NCBI GenBank assembly: GCA_017480785.1 | Contig: JAFURZ010000001.1 | Location: 1 to 52,594, forward strand | Direction of reading: 5' to 3' | Length of the DNA stretch: 52,594 bases | Source: Bacteroidales bacterium | Lineage (GTDB): Bacteria > Bacteroidota > Bacteroidia > Bacteroidales > P3 | Shown: piece by piece, positions 29,601 to 38,451 of the stretch | How positions within the stretch are numbered: position 1 is the first letter of the stretch | How the letters are laid out: every line of letters starts with the position of its first letter | Position numbers and translations under genes: made by a program | The notes under the pieces: generated by a model | Databases searched by the model: none | What the model saw: the letters and a program-made list of their open reading frames with translations, nothing else | What the model was told of the DNA's origin: nothing

Positions 29601-30059
29601 ATGAAAAAAATACTATTCGTCTGTCACGGAAACATCTGCCGGAGCCCGATGGCCGAGTTCATACTGAAGAAGATGGTGCGCCAGGCAGGCCTGGAGGAAC
29701 TGGTCGAGGTGGCCTCGGCCGCCACCAGCACCGAGGAGCTGGGCAACCCCGTCTATCCCATGGCGCGGCAGGAGCTGGCCATGCACGGCATCGGCTGCGC
29801 CGGCCACCAGGCTCGCCAGCTGACGACCGCCGACTATGACCGCTACGACCTCATCATAGGCATGGACCGGGCCAACATCGACAACATACTGCAGATTGTC
29901 GGCAGCGACCCCGACGGGAAGGTGCGCCTGATGCTCGACGACAGGGAGATTGCCGACCCCTGGTACACCCGCAACTTCCGCGCCGCCTGGAACGACATCC
30001 ACACCGGCTGCACCACCCTCTTCAACGCCATCAAGTCCGATGTCGGAGCTGCCGGTTGA
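29601..30059 (+). CDS. Low-molecular-weight protein-tyrosine phosphatase
   Basis: 152 residues. The P-loop CHGNICRSPMAE starts at residue 9 (catalytic Cys9 and Arg15), and the DPW loop with the general acid (IADPWYTRNF) lies near residue 117. The family removes phosphate from protein tyrosines or related substrates, in some bacteria regulating capsule kinases. The start at 29601 is fixed by the promoter 4 nt upstream and the P-loop position. Its end overlaps the next gene by 20 nt. Confidence 0.93.
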   Translation: MKKILFVCHGNICRSPMAEFILKKMVRQAGLEELVEVASAATSTEELGNPVYPMARQELAMHGIGCAGHQARQLTTADYDRYDLIIGMDRANIDNILQIVGSDPDGKVRLMLDDREIADPWYTRNFRAAWNDIHTGCTTLFNAIKSDVGAAG

Positions 30060-30834
30060 CTTTGAACAGGTCGAAGCCCTCGGCATCTCGCGCGAGGCCT
30101 ACGACGAGGTGCTCGACATCGTGGGGCGCATCCCCACCATGGAGGAGCTCTCCACCCTGCTGGCCATGTGGGAGAGCAACGGGCGCCAGCAGAGCCTCTA
30201 CGGCTGGCTCCGCGGCCAGCGCCACACCGTGGAACGCGACGACTACCTCTACACCGGCAGTGCCGACCACCGCGCCATCCGCGAACCCCGCATCAAGGAT
30301 TGCCTCGCCATCGCCAAAGAACTGTGTGACAACCTTCCTCTTTCCACTTCCCGCTTCCCGCTTTCCACCGGGCTCCTGCTCTACCTCGTGGGCAACATCA
30401 GCACCGAATTCGCCGACTCGGAATACGCCCGCCGCTGCCTCCACCTGGTCGACCAGCCCATGACCACCGGCAGCCACGAGGAAGACTGCGCCTACATCGA
30501 CCTCATCGTCGGAGCCTTGATGGACAGCGGCATGCTGCTTGCACGCCACGACGTAGGCCACGGAGGCCTCTTCTGCTCACTGCTGCAGTGGGTGGGCCCG
30601 CTGGGGTTCGACATACTCACACCGCGCGAAGTGCGACTCGACGCCTTCCTCTTCGGCGAGGAAGACGGCCGTCGGCTCGTAGCCCTCGACGAAGCCCACG
30701 AGAGCGACTACCTGCTCAAGATGGACGACGCCCGCCTCAACTGCTGTTTCCTGGGCCGCACCACCAAAGGCCGCATCCTCGTCGACGGCTACGACTTCGG
30801 CCCCGCCGACCGCTACACCGGCCACACCCCCTGA
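30040..30834 (+). CDS. AIR-synthase/PurL C-terminal-like protein
   Basis: 264 residues. The segment LLARHDVGHGGLFCSLLQW closely resembles the HD(V/I)S(D/A)GGL block of the PurM/PurL C-terminal domain, preceded by a helix like the PurL IDLIVGALMDSG segment. The full PurL glutaminase and ATP-grasp-like halves are missing, so it is a stand-alone domain of uncertain function. I chose the ATG at 30040 (MSELPVDF), inside the end of the phosphatase gene; the longer frame from 29950 is only a shadow of that gene. A 7-nt-period repeat (30334-30370) encodes LPLSTSRFPLSTG. Confidence 0.6.
   Translation: MSELPVDFEQVEALGISREAYDEVLDIVGRIPTMEELSTLLAMWESNGRQQSLYGWLRGQRHTVERDDYLYTGSADHRAIREPRIKDCLAIAKELCDNLPLSTSRFPLSTGLLLYLVGNISTEFADSEYARRCLHLVDQPMTTGSHEEDCAYIDLIVGALMDSGMLLARHDVGHGGLFCSLLQWVGPLGFDILTPREVRLDAFLFGEEDGRRLVALDEAHESDYLLKMDDARLNCCFLGRTTKGRILVDGYDFGPADRYTGHTP
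30334..30370. repeat. 7-nt-period repeat inside the PurL-like gene
   Basis: On the minus strand the units read CGGTGGA, AAGCGGG, AAGCGGG, AAGTGGA, AAGAGGA, in period 7; the coding strand therefore has the pyrimidine version. Confidence 0.75.
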
Positions 30835-30884
30835 TTTCCCCAGCCCGCCCCCTCGGGCGGCACCCGCCGCCGCACCGCCCTCCA

Positions 30885-31013
30885 CCCCCCACATCCTCTG
30901 GGACTTTTACGGTAGTATTACGCTAGTATTACGGTAGTATTACGGTTTAAAAGCGTAATACTACCGTAATACTACCGTAATACTACCGTTAAAATGGCGG
31001 AGGATGTGGGGGG
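30885..31013. repeat. Palindromic 11-nt-unit element, copy 2
   Basis: Outer arms CCCCCCACATCCTC (30885-30898) and GAGGATGTGGGGGG (31000-31013) enclose tandem GGTAGTATTAC-type units (one left unit reads GCTAGTATTAC) and their inverted copies, around ...GGTTTAAAAGC... The left arm has several mismatches; the right arm equals that of copy 1 over the palindrome core. It lies between two convergent genes. Confidence 0.9.
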
Positions 31014-31027
31014 CTGACATAAAAGAA

Positions 31028-31054
31028 GGGCGGCGTGCCGCTGGCACGCCGCCC
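31028..31054 (-). terminator. Rho-independent terminator of the thrS-rplS operon
   Basis: A perfect 12-bp stem (GGGCGGCGTGCC / GGCACGCCGCCC) with a 3-nt loop, followed on the minus strand by TTCTTTT. It stands 36 nt past the rplS stop. Confidence 0.9.
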
Positions 31055-31090
31055 GAAGGGTCCGGAACCGTATCGCCAAAGCGTAAGCGA

Positions 31091-31444
31091 CTAGTGTCTC
31101 TTCTCTTTGATACGGGCTTTCTTACCGGTGAGGTCGCGCAGGTAGAAGATGCGGGCGCGGCGCACGGCACCGTGCTTGTTGACATCAATCTGCTCGATGA
31201 ACGGGCTGGCGATGGGGAAAATACGCTCCACGCCGACGCCGTTCGTGACCTTGCGGACAGTAAAGGTCTCGGTGGCTCCGCTTCCACTGCGCTGCAGGAC
31301 AACGCCCTGGAAGTTCTGGATTCTTTCTTTGTTACCTTCTTTGATTTTGTAGTGAACCGTGATGGTATCGCCAGCCTTGAACTCGGGGAACTCCTTGCGC
31401 TCGACAAGGGTCTCGACAAACTGCATTATTTCATTCTTTCCCAT
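31091..31444 (-). CDS. rplS: 50S ribosomal protein L19
   Basis: 117 residues with the L19 blocks [30 protein letters not shown] and [20 protein letters not shown]. It begins 27 nt after rplT and is last in the thrS operon, whereas rplS often sits with trmD or alone. Confidence 0.97.
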   Translation of the reverse strand: MGKNEIMQFVETLVERKEFPEFKAGDTITVHYKIKEGNKERIQNFQGVVLQRSGSGATETFTVRKVTNGVGVERIFPIASPFIEQIDVNKHGAVRRARIFYLRDLTGKKARIKEKRH

Positions 31445-31471
31445 GACTATTAGTTTCTTTAGAGGTTAGAC

Positions 31472-31819
31472 TTATTTCTTTACCATCTTGACAACGGCGG
31501 TGAAGGCCTCGGGATTGTTCATGGCGAGGTCGGCAAGCACCTTGCGGTTGAGTTCGATGTTGTTCTTGTGAAGTTCGCCCATAAAGACGGAGTACGAGAT
31601 GCCGTTGATGCGGCAACCGGCGTTGATACGGTTGATCCACAGCGAGCGGAATTCGCGCTTCTTGTTCTTACGGTCACGGTAAGCGTAGGTCTGACCTTTC
31701 TCCCATTTGTTCTTGGCGACGGTCCATACGTTTTTACCTCTGCCCCAATAACCTTTGGTGCGGTTGAGGATTTTCTTTCTGCGAGCCCTGGAGGCTACAG
31801 CATTGACTGATCTTGGCAT
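31472..31819 (-). CDS. rplT: 50S ribosomal protein L20
   Basis: 115 residues, starting [18 protein letters not shown] and containing [20 protein letters not shown], typical of L20. In other bacteria L20 represses its own operon through an mRNA site. A 102-nt gap separates it from rpmI, long for this operon. Confidence 0.97.
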   Translation of the reverse strand: MPRSVNAVASRARRKKILNRTKGYWGRGKNVWTVAKNKWEKGQTYAYRDRKNKKREFRSLWINRINAGCRINGISYSVFMGELHKNNIELNRKVLADLAMNNPEAFTAVVKMVKK

Positions 31820-31921
31820 AGTTTAATTGTTTTTTCATTTAGGCGGCAGCACGGTGACTGTTGTTCTTACCTGCTGCACTTGTCGGCACTAAATAATGGT
31901 TAATAACTCCTGTTTCTTGTT
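31820..31921 (-). promoter_or_regulatory. rpmI-rplT spacer, possible L20 control site
   Basis: The only sizeable gap in the operon. A short pairing GCAGCA/TGCTGC (31846-31851 with 31872-31877) is visible. No promoter box. Assignment to an L20 leader rests on position alone. Confidence 0.25.
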
Positions 31922-32116
31922 TTACGCTAAAAGCATACGTTTGACGCGTGCCTCGTCGTCGCGGCTCACGAGGGTCGTGTGGTCGAGGTTGCGCTTCTGG
32001 GTCGTCTCCTTCTTGGTGAGGATGTGACTGTGGTAAGCATGCTTACGCTTGATTTTACCGGTGCCGGTGAAAGTGAAACGCTTCTTGGCAGCGGCTTTGG
32101 TTTTCATTCTAGGCAT
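31922..32116 (-). CDS. rpmI: 50S ribosomal protein L35
   Basis: 64 residues: [21 protein letters not shown] start, [14 protein letters not shown] middle, [13 protein letters not shown] end. Starts 49 nt after infC. Confidence 0.97.
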   Translation of the reverse strand: MPRMKTKAAAKKRFTFTGTGKIKRKHAYHSHILTKKETTQKRNLDHTTLVSRDDEARVKRMLLA

Positions 32117-32165
32117 TACTTTACTGTTTTTTAAGTTAGACTGTTATTGATACGGTTTGGACTTT

Positions 32166-32726
32166 TCAGTTTTTCTTGGGGGCGATGACCATGAGCATGC
32201 GCTTGCCTTCGAGGCGCGGCATCTGCTCGGGCTTGCCGTACTCCAGCAGTGCTTCGGCGAACTTCAGCAGCTGCTGCTCGCCCTGTTCCTTGTAGACGAT
32301 GGAACGGCCGCGGAAGAAGACGTCGACCTTCACCTTGTTGCCCTCTTTGAGGAAGCGGATGGCGTGGTTGAGTTTGAACTCGAAGTCGTGGTCGTCGGTC
32401 TGCGGGCTGAGGCGTATCTCCTTGATGACGATTTTCTGCGAGTTGGCCTTGCGCTCCTTCTCGCGTTTCTTCTGCTCGTAGAGGAACTTCTGGTACTCGA
32501 TGATTTTGCACACCGGCGGGTTGGCCTGGGGCGAAATCATGACGAGGTCGAGGCCCTCGTCATAGGCGCGGCGCAGGGCTTCGCGGGTGTTCAGGATGAC
32601 GGGCTCCATGCCCTCACCCACCACGCGCACCATGGGGGCGTCAATGCGCTCGTTGATCAAGTGCTCCGCCTCTTTACGGACGGGACCGCGGTTGCGGTTC
32701 TGGCTGGGGTTGTACGGGGTTGCTAT
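32166..32726 (-). CDS. infC: Translation initiation factor IF-3, predicted AUA start
   Basis: IF-3 binds the 30S subunit, checks the start codon and prevents early subunit joining. The N-domain (INERIDAPMVRVVGEGMEPV, VMISPQANPPVCKIIEYQKF) and C-domain (KEIRLSPQTDDHDFEFKLNH, VDVFFRGRS) are clear. No ATG precedes INERI. In frame are TTG at 32660, which would start directly at the conserved block, and ATA at 32726, preceded by TAGGAG 9 nt away and 20 nt past the thrS stop. The ATA start gives 186 residues with the usual basic N-terminal tail (ATPYNPSQNRNRGPVRKEAE). infC is known for rare start codons that serve autoregulation, so I prefer ATA. Confidence 0.88.
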   Translation of the reverse strand: MATPYNPSQNRNRGPVRKEAEHLINERIDAPMVRVVGEGMEPVILNTREALRRAYDEGLDLVMISPQANPPVCKIIEYQKFLYEQKKREKERKANSQKIVIKEIRLSPQTDDHDFEFKLNHAIRFLKEGNKVKVDVFFRGRSIVYKEQGEQQLLKFAEALLEYGKPEQMPRLEGKRMLMVIAPKKN

Positions 32727-32746
32727 AACTTGGGTCTCCTATATTA

Positions 32747-34681
32747 TTATTTCATTACTTCAGCTATCTCGTCCTCTATCACTTTGGCGAAGGCCTCGGG
32801 GCTCATGCTGCCGAGGTCGCCGGCTCCCTGACGGCGCACGCTGAGGGTGCCGTCGGCTATCTCCTTCTCGCCCAGGATGAGCATGAAGGGCACCTTGGCC
32901 AGCTCGGCGTCGCGTATCTTGCGGCCTATCTTCTCGCTGCGTTCGTCGATGGTGCCGCGCAGGTTGAGGTCCTCGAGCCGTGCCTTCATGGCGCGGGCTT
33001 CGTCGAGGTACTTCTCGCTGACGGGCAGGATGATGAACTGGTCGGGCGTGAGCCACAGCGGGAACTTGCCGCCGGTGTGCTCTATCAGCACGGCGCAGAA
33101 GCGCTCCATCGAGCCGAAGGGGGCGCGGTGTATCATCACCGGGCGGTGCTTCTGTCCGTCGCTGCCGATGTACTCGAGGCCGAAGCGCTCGGGCAGGTTG
33201 TAGTCCACCTGGATGGTGCCCAGCTGCCAGCGGCGGCCGATGGCGTCCTTGACCATGAAGTCGAGCTTGGGACCATAGAAGGCGGCCTCGCCCAACTCCA
33301 CGCGGGCCTTCAACCCCTTCTCCTGGCACGCCTCGACAATGGCCTGTTCGGCCTTGGCCCAGTTCTCGTCGGTGCCGACATACTTGGTCGTGTTGTTGGG
33401 GTCGCGCAGCGATATCTGTGCCTCAAAGGTGTCGAAACTCAGAGCTTTGAAGATAATCTCGATAATCTCCATCACCTTGATGAACTCGTCCTTCACCTGG
33501 TCGGGACGGCAGAAGATGTGGGCGTCGTCCTGAGTAAAGGAACGGACGCGCGTGAGGCCGTGCAGCTCACCGCTCTGCTCGTAGCGGTAGACGGTGCCGA
33601 ACTCGGCGATGCGCAGCGGCAGGTCTTTGTAGCTCACGGGCTCGTTCTTGAATATCATGCAGTGGTGCGGGCAGTTCATGGGCTTCAGCAGGTACTCCTC
33701 GCCCTCCTCGGGGGTGGTGATGGGGCGGAAGGAGTCGGCGCCGTAGTGGTCCCAGTGGCCGCTGGTGACGTAGAGTTGCTTGCCACCGATGTGCGGGGTG
33801 ATGACCTGCTTGTAGCCGTAGCGCTTCTGTATCTTGCTCAGGAAGTCCTGCAGACGCAGGCGCAGGTCGGTGCCCTTGGGCAGCCAGATGGGCAGGCCTT
33901 TGCCCACCATATCGCTGAACATGAAGAGACCCATTTCCTTGCCTATCTTGCGATGGTCGCGTTTCTTGGCCTCTTCGAGCAGGGTCAGGTATTCGTCGAG
34001 TTCTTTCTTCTTGGGGAAGCTGATGGCGTAGACGCGCGTCAGCTGCTTGCGGTGCTCGTCGCCGCGCCAGTAGGCGCCGGCCAGGCTGAGTATTTTCACC
34101 GCCTTGATGGCGCCGAAGTCGACCAGGTGCGGTCCGCGGCAGAGGTCGGTGAAGGCGCCGCTCTCGTAGAAGCTGATTTCGCCGTCGTTGAGTTCACCGA
34201 TGCGTTCCAGCTTGTACTCGTCACCCTTCTTGGTGAAGAAGTCGAGCGCCTCGGCCTTGCTCACCTCACGGCGCACGATGGGGGTCTTGGCCTGCACCAG
34301 CTCCATCATCTTCTTCTCAATCTTCGGGAAGTCCTCGCTGGAGACCTGGTAGTCCATGAAGTCGATGTCGTAGTAGAAGCCGTTCTCGATGGCGGGGCCG
34401 AAGCCGAACTTCACGCCCGGATAGAGCAGCTCGATGGCCGAGGCCAGCAGGTGGGCGCTGGTGTGCCAGAAGGTGTCCTTGCCTTCCTCGTCGTTCCACG
34501 TGAGCAGCTGCACGGTGGCATCCTCGTTGATGGGGCGGTACAGCTCCACCACTTTATCGTTCACTTTGGCGGCCAACACATTGCGTGCAAGCCCCTCAGA
34601 GATGCTTTTTGCTATATCCAAAGGGGTGACACCAGCCTCATGCTGATGCACAGAACCATCTGGTAATGTTATATTTATCAT
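32747..34681 (-). CDS. thrS: Threonyl-tRNA synthetase
   Basis: A 644-residue class II enzyme charging tRNA-Thr. In order: TGS domain ([14 protein letters not shown]), editing domain with [10 protein letters not shown], the catalytic core with [10 protein letters not shown] (zinc Cys), motif 2 [12 protein letters not shown] and motif 3 [11 protein letters not shown], and the anticodon-binding domain. ATG at 34681 preferred; a GTG directly before it is in frame. First gene of the operon with infC, rpmI, rplT and rplS. Confidence 0.97.
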   Translation of the reverse strand: MINITLPDGSVHQHEAGVTPLDIAKSISEGLARNVLAAKVNDKVVELYRPINEDATVQLLTWNDEEGKDTFWHTSAHLLASAIELLYPGVKFGFGPAIENGFYYDIDFMDYQVSSEDFPKIEKKMMELVQAKTPIVRREVSKAEALDFFTKKGDEYKLERIGELNDGEISFYESGAFTDLCRGPHLVDFGAIKAVKILSLAGAYWRGDEHRKQLTRVYAISFPKKKELDEYLTLLEEAKKRDHRKIGKEMGLFMFSDMVGKGLPIWLPKGTDLRLRLQDFLSKIQKRYGYKQVITPHIGGKQLYVTSGHWDHYGADSFRPITTPEEGEEYLLKPMNCPHHCMIFKNEPVSYKDLPLRIAEFGTVYRYEQSGELHGLTRVRSFTQDDAHIFCRPDQVKDEFIKVMEIIEIIFKALSFDTFEAQISLRDPNNTTKYVGTDENWAKAEQAIVEACQEKGLKARVELGEAAFYGPKLDFMVKDAIGRRWQLGTIQVDYNLPERFGLEYIGSDGQKHRPVMIHRAPFGSMERFCAVLIEHTGGKFPLWLTPDQFIILPVSEKYLDEARAMKARLEDLNLRGTIDERSEKIGRKIRDAELAKVPFMLILGEKEIADGTLSVRRQGAGDLGSMSPEAFAKVIEDEIAEVMK

Positions 34682-34718
34682 CACAATTGTGCTCTATGTT
34701 TAGTCATAAATCGAACTG

Positions 34719-34726
34719 CAAAAATA
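34719..34726 (-). promoter_or_regulatory. -7 promoter box of the thrS operon
   Basis: Minus strand TATTTTTG, 37 nt before the ATG; no exact -33 TTTG at the usual distance. Confidence 0.6.
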
Positions 34727-34785
34727 CAACTTTTTTTACAATCCGAAGAAAAAAATTCGTTGGGTTTTCTCCGATTGTTTTTTTG

Positions 34786-34824
34786 CTGTTCTTTTACTGT
34801 TCTTTTACTTTTCTAAAAGAACAG
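34786..34824. repeat. Hairpin of 11-nt units CTGTTCTTTTA, copy A
   Basis: Two tandem units (34786-34796, 34797-34807), loop CTTTTC, then one inverted unit TAAAAGAACAG (34814-34824). It lies between the Sel1 gene and the thrS promoter. Confidence 0.85.
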
Positions 34825-34853
34825 CGGTTAATCAATTGAAAACCAACGGGCAT

Positions 34854-36665
34854 TCAGAGCGTCTTGAGCATGTCCGATGCCTCCTCGATGCCGGCTTCGG
34901 CGGCGATGGAGAGCCAGCGTTTGGCCTCTTTCCTGTTCTTCTTCACCCCGTCGCCCGCGGCATACAACTGGCCGAGGATGAAGGCGCTGTGCACATCGCC
35001 TGCTTCGGCGGCACGGGTGAACCAGTCGACGGCCTGCTTCATGTCCTGGTCGACATAGATGCCCTGGGCATAGCAGTAGGCAAGCAGCCGCATGCCGTAG
35101 GCCGAGCCGCGTTCGGCGGCCTGAAGGTAGAGGTTGTAGGCGCGGCGTGAGTTGAGCGTCACCCCCTCACCCTGCTCGTAGCAGTAGCCCAGACGGCAGA
35201 GGGCTTCGACGCTGCCGCGGTCGGCGGCCTGCTGGTAGAGTTCGGCGGCCCGCTGCGGGTTGCGGGGGACAGCCACTCCGGTGATGTAGCTTCCGGCCAG
35301 TTGCAGCATGGCGTCGACCGAACCGGCGGCCACGGCGCGCTCAAACCAGTACTGCACCTTGACGGTGTCGCGGTCGAAGCCCTCGCTGCCGTTGTAGAGC
35401 TGCCCGATGGTCAGCATGGCTCTGGCGCTGCCGCGCGAAGCTGCCGAGTCGAGCAGGCGCATGGCCCGCTCGTTGTCGGCCGGCATCCCGTTGCCGGTGT
35501 AGCAGGCGAGGCCGAGGAGCCAATGGGCATGGCCCGAGGCGTCGGCATCGGCCAGCTGCTCCAGGAGGCTGACGGCCATCGTGGCGTCCTGGTCCACGCC
35601 GCTGCCGGTGAGCAGGGCCTGGGCAAACAGCACCGCAGCATCGGTGGAGCCGTGCGACATGGCCGACTGGATATAGCCCATCGCATTGTCGTAGGCGCCT
35701 TGGTTGTAGAGGTAGGCGCCCATCATGTAGTCGCCCCGCGGGTCGTCGCCCTGCGAGGCCAGGTGGTAGAGCATCAAGGCTGTGTCGCCGTTGGCTTCTA
35801 TCCCGCCACGTCCATAGTTGTACATGTCGGCCAGCAGCGCAGCGGCCTTGTAGGACCCTGCCTCGACGGCGTCGCGCAGGTAATAGATGGCCTTCGACGT
35901 ATCCACGCGGGTGCCGATGCCTTCAAGGTAGCATTCCGCCACGTCGGTCATGCCGTTGGCCATCGCCACGTCGGCTCCGGCGGCAAGCATGTATGTGTTG
36001 AATGCCTGGAGCGAGTCGGGGGCGATGCCATTCAATCCACGGCGGTAATAGTCGCCCAGGAAAGAGTAGCCGTCGCCATACCCTGCCTCGCCCGCACGGC
36101 GGTAGTGCTCCATGGCCTGCAGGCTGTCCCGTTCGACGCCGGTGCCGGCCTCATAGTACTGCGCCAGCATGAAGAGGGCCGGCCCATCGGCAGGCAGGCG
36201 GCGCAGCATGGTGACGGCACTGTCGTAGTTCTGGTCCAGGGCAACCCCCGCGTCAAACATGCGGGCTGTCATGTAGATGGCGTCGCGGTAGTCGGCACGC
36301 TCCGAGCGGCGCAGCAGCGGCAGACCGTGTCCGGGGTCCGAGTCGCCATGCTTGCTCAGCGCACCACTCAGGTAGAGGTAGCCCAGCTCGTAGTCGCCCC
36401 GCGGGTCGGCAGCCTGGGCATACCACTTGGCGGCCTTTTTGTAGTCCTCGTTGGCACTGTAGTAGTCACCCAGCTCGTTCATGCACACTTTTTGACCTGC
36501 CTTGGCTCCTTTTTTGAGCCACTGCTCCACCCCTTTCCAGTCCTCACGCTGGCGACAGAGGTCGGCCGAATCGAGGTACGACACCTCCTGCTGGCCTTGC
36601 GCCACCACAGGCAAGAAGGCAAGCAACGCAATCATTATCAAATGGTTCTTCATCTTTTTCAACAT
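34854..36665 (-). CDS. Secreted Sel1-repeat (SLR) protein
   Basis: 603 residues with signal peptide ([14 protein letters not shown]) and about a dozen Sel1-like repeats, helix pairs of the form A..LY..A..G...A...LG..Y..G.GV, for example [30 protein letters not shown]. Sel1 proteins are adaptor scaffolds in the envelope or cytoplasm; the signal peptide places this one in the periplasm or beyond. Partner unknown. Start at 36665 (MLKKMKNH) or 36653 (MKNHLI). Promoter box at 36679-36686. Confidence 0.88.
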   Translation of the reverse strand: MLKKMKNHLIMIALLAFLPVVAQGQQEVSYLDSADLCRQREDWKGVEQWLKKGAKAGQKVCMNELGDYYSANEDYKKAAKWYAQAADPRGDYELGYLYLSGALSKHGDSDPGHGLPLLRRSERADYRDAIYMTARMFDAGVALDQNYDSAVTMLRRLPADGPALFMLAQYYEAGTGVERDSLQAMEHYRRAGEAGYGDGYSFLGDYYRRGLNGIAPDSLQAFNTYMLAAGADVAMANGMTDVAECYLEGIGTRVDTSKAIYYLRDAVEAGSYKAAALLADMYNYGRGGIEANGDTALMLYHLASQGDDPRGDYMMGAYLYNQGAYDNAMGYIQSAMSHGSTDAAVLFAQALLTGSGVDQDATMAVSLLEQLADADASGHAHWLLGLACYTGNGMPADNERAMRLLDSAASRGSARAMLTIGQLYNGSEGFDRDTVKVQYWFERAVAAGSVDAMLQLAGSYITGVAVPRNPQRAAELYQQAADRGSVEALCRLGYCYEQGEGVTLNSRRAYNLYLQAAERGSAYGMRLLAYCYAQGIYVDQDMKQAVDWFTRAAEAGDVHSAFILGQLYAAGDGVKKNRKEAKRWLSIAAEAGIEEASDMLKTL

Positions 36666-36678
36666 TCTTTTTCAGGGA

Positions 36679-36686
36679 CAAAAATA
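36679..36686 (-). promoter_or_regulatory. -7 promoter box of the Sel1-repeat gene
   Basis: Minus strand TATTTTTG, 13 nt before the ATG at 36665. Confidence 0.6.
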
Positions 36687-36716
36687 CGCTTTTTTTTCGA
36701 TTCACCATAATTAGGT

Positions 36717-36748
36717 ATTGTGGGGTCGCGGAAACGGTCGTACTTTTG
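36717..36748 (+). promoter_or_regulatory. Promoter of a candidate small RNA
   Basis: ATTG (36717-36720; TTTG consensus), 20-nt spacer, TACTTTTG (36741-36748). No plus-strand protein gene follows. Confidence 0.7.
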
Positions 36749-36752
36749 CACT

Positions 36753-36848
36753 CGGAAATAGGAACTAGAAACATGCATAAATAGTCCATTTCTTGTTTTA
36801 GGATTAATAGCACTGAGGCCGCCCAACGAGGAGGCCTCTTTGTTTTAT
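36753..36848 (+). ncRNA. Candidate small RNA, about 95 nt
   Basis: The transcript predicted from the promoter at 36717-36748 ends at a terminator 95 nt on. Its 5' half folds into a bulged hairpin: GAAAT (36755-36759) with ATTTC (36788-36792) and GGAaCTA (36761-36767) with TAGTCC (36782-36787), 11 bp in all, loop GAAACATGCATAAA. An A/U-rich single-stranded part follows. The only reading frame is three codons (ATG CAT AAA). It lies between the starts and ends of minus-strand genes and matches no family I know. Confidence 0.6.
36815..36848 (+). terminator. Rho-independent terminator of the candidate small RNA
   Basis: GAGGCC (36815-36820) and GGCCTC (36833-36838) followed by TTTGTTTTAT. The minus strand lacks a U-tract, so it serves the plus strand. 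Confidence 0.75.
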
Positions 36849-36849
36849 A

Positions 36850-37506
36850 TCAATCTTTTACGGCGACGTACTCTCGGCAGACCCCGAATGTCATCTTGCG
36901 CTCGGAGGCCCTGACTCCCACATGCTCCAAAACGGCGAGGAAATCCTTCCCCTTGGGGAACCGCTCGATGCTCCGGGGGAGGTAGGTGTAGGCCTCGCGG
37001 CTGCCGGCCAGCCACTTGCCCAATAACGGGATGAGGCGGCGGGTGTAGAGGTTGTAGAAGGGGCGGACGACGACACTGTCGGGCGTGGCCAGTTCCAAAA
37101 TCACCATGCGGCCGCCGGGCTTCAGCACCCGCAGCATCTCGCCCAGTCCCTGCTCCAAGTGCACGAAGTTGCGCACACCGAAGGCGCAGGTGACGACGTC
37201 GAAGGAGTTGTCCTCGAACGGCAGGTGCTCGGCATCGGCAATCATATAGGTAGCCGTGGGGGCTTTCTGCCTGGCAATGGCCATCATCTCCTCGCTGAGG
37301 TCTACACCGATTACCGTGCAGCCGTGCTTCATCAGTTCCACCACCATGTCGCCCGTGCCGCAGGCCACGTCCAAAGTAGAAAGTGGAAAGTGGAAAGTGG
37401 AAAGCTCTCGCACCGCACGCTTACGCCAACGGCAATCCAGCCCGAGGGTCATCAGGCGGTTCATGCGGTCGTAGTCGCGCGCTATGGTGTCGAAATCATA
37501 GGCCAT
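36850..37506 (-). CDS. menG: Demethylmenaquinone methyltransferase (UbiE/MenG)
   Basis: 218 residues; the final menaquinone step, methylating demethylmenaquinone with S-adenosylmethionine. Seen: FDTIARDYDRMNRLMTLGLD start, SAM motif LDVACGTGDM, motif II VTCAFGVRNF and RVLKPGGRMVILELATP. Residues about 33-44 (STFHFPLST) derive from a 7-nt-period repeat (37373-37407) that replaces the usual linker just before the SAM-binding strand. It follows menA by 3 nt. Confidence 0.94.
   Translation of the reverse strand: MAYDFDTIARDYDRMNRLMTLGLDCRWRKRAVRELSTFHFPLSTLDVACGTGDMVVELMKHGCTVIGVDLSEEMMAIARQKAPTATYMIADAEHLPFEDNSFDVVTCAFGVRNFVHLEQGLGEMLRVLKPGGRMVILELATPDSVVVRPFYNLYTRRLIPLLGKWLAGSREAYTYLPRSIERFPKGKDFLAVLEHVGVRASERKMTFGVCREYVAVKD
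37373..37407. repeat. 7-nt-period repeat inside menG
   Basis: On the plus strand GAAAGTA then three GAAAGTG units and GAAAGCT, period 7. It lies directly before the SAM-binding motif codons without breaking the frame. Confidence 0.85.
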
Positions 37507-37509
37507 GGG

Positions 37510-38451
37510 CTACCAAATGGGATAGGGACAGGTACTTTCGATATAGAAGGTCTCGCCGTAGAGGAATGCCTGCACGAAGGTAGTGATGACCAGCAGGGGC
37601 AGCATCTTGTCGAGGCGTCTACCCTCACGCCGCCACACGCCGATGATGTGCCACAGGAAGAAGGGGGCGGTGGGGAGCACACAGAGGGCCACGTTCTCCC
37701 CGCACCAGCCGAAGCAGGCCACGCCGAGCACCACCAGCAGGGTCTGGTACACCTTGGCACCGCGCTCGCCGATGCGCAGGGGCAGAGTCTTGCGGATGCC
37801 ACGGTCGCTCTGCATGTCGCGAATGTTGTTCACGTTGAGCACCCCGACGCTCAGCAGGCCGATGCCCACAGCGGGGACTAAGAGCCATACCTTGAAGTCG
37901 ATGGTATGTGCGATGACGAAGTAGCTGCCCAGCACACTCACCACGCCGAAGAAGATGAAGACGAAGAGGTCACCAAGGCCGATATATCCGTAGGGATTCT
38001 TGCCGAGGGTGTAGTGCGTGGCGGCCCAGATGGCGGCGGCGCCCAGTGCCAGCAGGCTGGCAAATTGAAAATTGAAAATTGAAAATTGAAACGAGAGGAG
38101 CAACATCAGCAGGCCACTGACGGCGCAGACCACCACCATAGCGTTGATGGCGCGCCATAGTTGTTTTTCCGTCAGGCCATTGGCCATGCCGTAGGCTGGG
38201 CCTTCCCTACCCTCGCCGTCGACGCCGCTGCGGTAGTCTCCCATCTCGTTGCTAAGGTTGGAGAGTATTTGAAGCAAACATGCTGTGAGGCATGTCAGCG
38301 CAAAGGCCCACCAGCTGCCGTTATGCGCGCCCATAGCCAAAAGACCTCCGCACACCACCCCCGCCAAAGACAGGGGCAGCGTGCGGAGACGCATGGACTT
38401 AATCAAGTTGAAAGTTGAAAATTGAAAGTTGAAAGTTGGCTTGCGCGTCAT
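37510..38451 (-). CDS. menA: 1,4-dihydroxy-2-naphthoate polyprenyltransferase MenA
   Basis: About 313 residues, a multi-pass inner-membrane UbiA-family enzyme that prenylates 1,4-dihydroxy-2-naphthoate. MRLRTLPLSLAGVVCGGLL opens the first helix, and LSNEMGDYRSGVDGE is the Asp-rich prenyl-diphosphate/Mg site. A 7-nt-period repeat at 38062-38092 encodes FQFSIFNFQF in a membrane helix, and another (38405-38439) encodes the N-terminal TFNFQFSTFN. The start is uncertain: ATG at 38451 (MTRKP), GTG at 38463, or the ATG at MRLRT (about 38394). Confidence 0.9.
   Translation of the reverse strand: MTRKPTFNFQFSTFNLIKSMRLRTLPLSLAGVVCGGLLAMGAHNGSWWAFALTCLTACLLQILSNLSNEMGDYRSGVDGEGREGPAYGMANGLTEKQLWRAINAMVVVCAVSGLLMLLLSFQFSIFNFQFASLLALGAAAIWAATHYTLGKNPYGYIGLGDLFVFIFFGVVSVLGSYFVIAHTIDFKVWLLVPAVGIGLLSVGVLNVNNIRDMQSDRGIRKTLPLRIGERGAKVYQTLLVVLGVACFGWCGENVALCVLPTAPFFLWHIIGVWRREGRRLDKMLPLLVITTFVQAFLYGETFYIESTCPYPIW
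38062..38092. repeat. 7-nt repeat (TTGAAAA) inside menA
   Basis: Four head-to-tail units on the plus strand; coding strand TTTTCAA. It forms part of a predicted membrane helix. Confidence 0.85.

Noticed and set aside
31820-31921. tRNA or other RNA gene in the rpmI-rplT gap
   Set aside because: No cloverleaf, no promoter or terminator; only a 6-bp pairing is visible.
33077-34666. Plus-strand frame of 529 codons opposite thrS
   Set aside because: Antisense of thrS; no family, low-complexity Val/Ala/Leu sequence.
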